A DNA stretch of 22,500 bases from Chrysomallon squamiferum (Eukaryota > Mollusca > Gastropoda > Neomphalida > Peltospiridae). The notes under the pieces were generated by a model. It worked only from the letters and a program-made list of their open reading frames with translations, was not told where the DNA came from and ran no database searches. Made by a program: the position numbers and the translations under genes. Within the stretch, counting starts at the first letter, position 1; every line of letters begins with the position of its first letter. The stretch spans positions 41,940,474 to 41,962,973 of the forward strand of contig CM022670.1 in NCBI GenBank assembly GCA_012295275.1. Direction: 5' to 3'. Positions 21,116 through 22,500 of this stretch are shown here, piece after piece.

Positions 21116-22101
21116 ACAGGTCAGATAATTCACAATGAGGCGATTTATTGACGGGACGTCTCGGGTGCCATTGTCGACGCCTCCGTCGAGTTTCGAGTGT
21201 CTGTGATAGGCTTATTGTGGAAGACGTCTTTTCACGAGGGCAGACGTAAAGCTGGGCAGAGTGGGGGTATTGTGCAAACTCTGAAACACTCACAGTTGTC
21301 GTATTAGTTTTCTTTTTGTCCAAACCGCTATCCTCTTGACCCTAGTTTAATATTCAGTGCTCGAGTGATCAAAGAGGCAATATTAACGAGACAATTATAC
21401 TCCAGAGTGTACTTTTAAAACGTAATAATACTTGTGTTTACAGCACTTCTTTTACAAACATTTATACATACATGGCTTTTAGACGTACTGACATGCACAC
21501 ACAAAAACACATATTTGGATATATGCATATGCACACACGCATAACTGATGGCCTAGCTGTCACCTGTAAAGTTATACTGAGCTAAGTCCAAAAGAGACAC
21601 AAGAGTAAAACCGAAATTAAAATGAAAATGAGAAAATAATATATAATAAAATAAAATTAATTAATTAAAAAAATAAAAATAACAATAATTTGACGTTCGG
21701 GTGGCTCGAAGACGAATGATTCATTCCTAATTATAATTAAGCGGTTAACGTTGTTTAATTTTTAACATAAAACATCAGCAACTTTTTACATTACAAATCA
21801 CTGCTATGGAAATTACACGGTTAAAGGATAAAAAAAGAGCAATCTTTCTAATAACTTATAAAATTTTAACAACACAAGAATTTCTAAACCGGTACAAAGA
21901 GTAGAATGAAAACTGTTCTAACTGAAAGCAAATCTTAATGAAAGGAATATTAAATGAGATGATATCATTGATACATACTGAATCAGAATTTTGAAAAAAA
22001 AGGAGAAAAGGTAAAAAAAATAACAAAGGAAAGAAGGAAAAAGAAGGCTGGAAACGAAATATTATTATTCAGTTGAAAAGTTTGCATGAAAACATTCTTA
22101 C

Positions 22102-22198
22102 CTTTTCCTAAGTCGCTCGTTTGACCGCTAGGTGTCTCTGCTGCAGGGCACGGGGACTGCTCTCTGCTTCGCTCACTGTCTCCGCTCGACATACTTTC
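22102..22198 (-). CDS. NOL4: NOL4 exon A (most 5' exon in window), acidic/serine linker
   Basis: Coding exon of 97 nt. In gene sense it is preceded by a strong acceptor (TTTATTTCATTACAG) and followed by the donor GTAAGA. It opens in phase 0 (E-S-M-S-S-G-D...) and ends in phase 1 after D-L-G-K plus one G. The peptide is rich in Ser, Glu and Pro, with SERSREQSP and a Thr/Pro/Ser stretch. This resembles in character the low-complexity Ser/Pro/Glu linker of vertebrate NOL4 (the part with an ER.QSP-like motif), but I cannot align it firmly. The internal ATG at 22190-22192 could start a shorter isoform. The in-frame codons before it and the good acceptor instead suggest an internal exon continuing from upstream exons beyond 22500. 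The next intron is 9168 nt long. Confidence 0.7.
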
Positions 22199-22500
22199 CT
22201 GTAATGAAATAAACGAAATCAAAACCTCAACTTCGGTCATTATGATGACATAAAAACATGTTACAATGAACGTTCTAGAGAAAAAAAAAGGCCAGTTGAT
22301 AACAGTTTATCTTAATGTCTGCGTCACTGGACAGGAATTTTGGCAGATCAAGAACTAATTTTTGTTTCTGGTCGCAAGTCTTCCTCTTCGCTAACGTCAC
22401 TGGCTTTCATGCCTCAAATTCGTTTTTATATTTAAATATTAACAGTCAGACACTAAACACTGAAACTGTTACTTATATAATATTACTGTGTGCGTGTATG
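22199..22500 (-). other. Intron upstream of NOL4 exon A (partial)
   Basis: AT-rich sequence ending (gene sense) in the acceptor TTTATTTCATTACAG. No further exon is visible before the window edge. Confidence 0.6.

Larger units (their letters stand above)
12934..22101 (-). other. NOL4 intron A/B (9168 nt), possible regulatory intron
   Basis: GTAAGA...GCAG intron. It alternates simple-sequence arrays with GC-richer, CpG-containing blocks that lack coding potential: about 13280-13680, 14740-15010, 16030-16330, 17030-17470, 19140-19400 and 20940-21300. Open frames on both strands within these blocks are short, have no recognisable motifs and no supporting splice sites in the required phase. No alternative exon could be supported. 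Confidence 0.6.

Noticed and set aside
20865-21323. 152-codon minus-strand open frame in the GC-rich block, considered as an extra NOL4 exon
   Set aside because: No acceptor/donor pair giving the required phase-1 continuity was evident and the peptide has no NOL4-like segment; the nucleotide motifs suggest non-coding sequence.

Overview
The window is eukaryotic, animal nuclear DNA. It is AT-rich, dominated by introns, and crowded with microsatellites and minisatellites: (CT)n, (AAT)n, (ACAT)n, (GACA)n, and 16-, 31-, 34- and 41-bp tandem units. Its only recognisable gene is the 3' half of a NOL4/NOL4L (nucleolar protein 4 family) orthologue on the minus strand. Vertebrate NOL4 proteins share the core blocks, but the linkers differ strongly, so the host is probably an invertebrate. 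The simple-repeat style would suit a mollusc, possibly a cephalopod or gastropod; that is a weak inference from repeat texture only.

Eight coding exons can be joined on the minus strand: 22198-22102, 12933-12748, 11809-11622, 5975-5838, 5167-4964, 4469-4350, 2716-2398 and 1036-876. Every proposed intron is GT-AG, every junction keeps the frame, and the total is 1413 nt (470 codons plus a stop). The intron phases in transcript order are 1, 1, 0, 0, 0, 0, 1. The 5' end of the gene lies beyond base 22500. The last exon ends in the family's signature C-terminus, and a polyadenylation signal follows the stop by about 100 nt. The second exon (12933-12748) is the least certain.

Layout by coordinate: 1-875 is 3'UTR and downstream flank with a trinucleotide array. 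Then come the last exon; an intron almost filled by a (GA)n tract (gene sense) and a 34-bp minisatellite; a Pro/Gln/His-rich exon; an intron with a roughly 660-bp TCACA-type array; and three exons encoding the conserved NOL4 core. A 5.6-kb intron follows, whose 3' splice site lies inside a 16-copy, 41-bp minisatellite. Two linker exons come next. A 9.2-kb intron then contains several GC-richer, non-coding blocks carrying sharp transcription-factor-like motifs: RFX X-boxes, a CTCF-like core and homeobox/POU motifs. The first exon in the window closes the series.

The most striking observation is the 41-bp minisatellite at 5956-6599. Each of its 16 units repeats the 3' splice site of the adjoining exon together with the exon's first ~20 nt, giving a ladder of near-identical candidate acceptors ahead of the exon that opens the conserved domain. 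Second is the possible regulatory content of the 9.2-kb intron. No transposase, reverse transcriptase, rRNA, CRISPR array or second protein gene was found.
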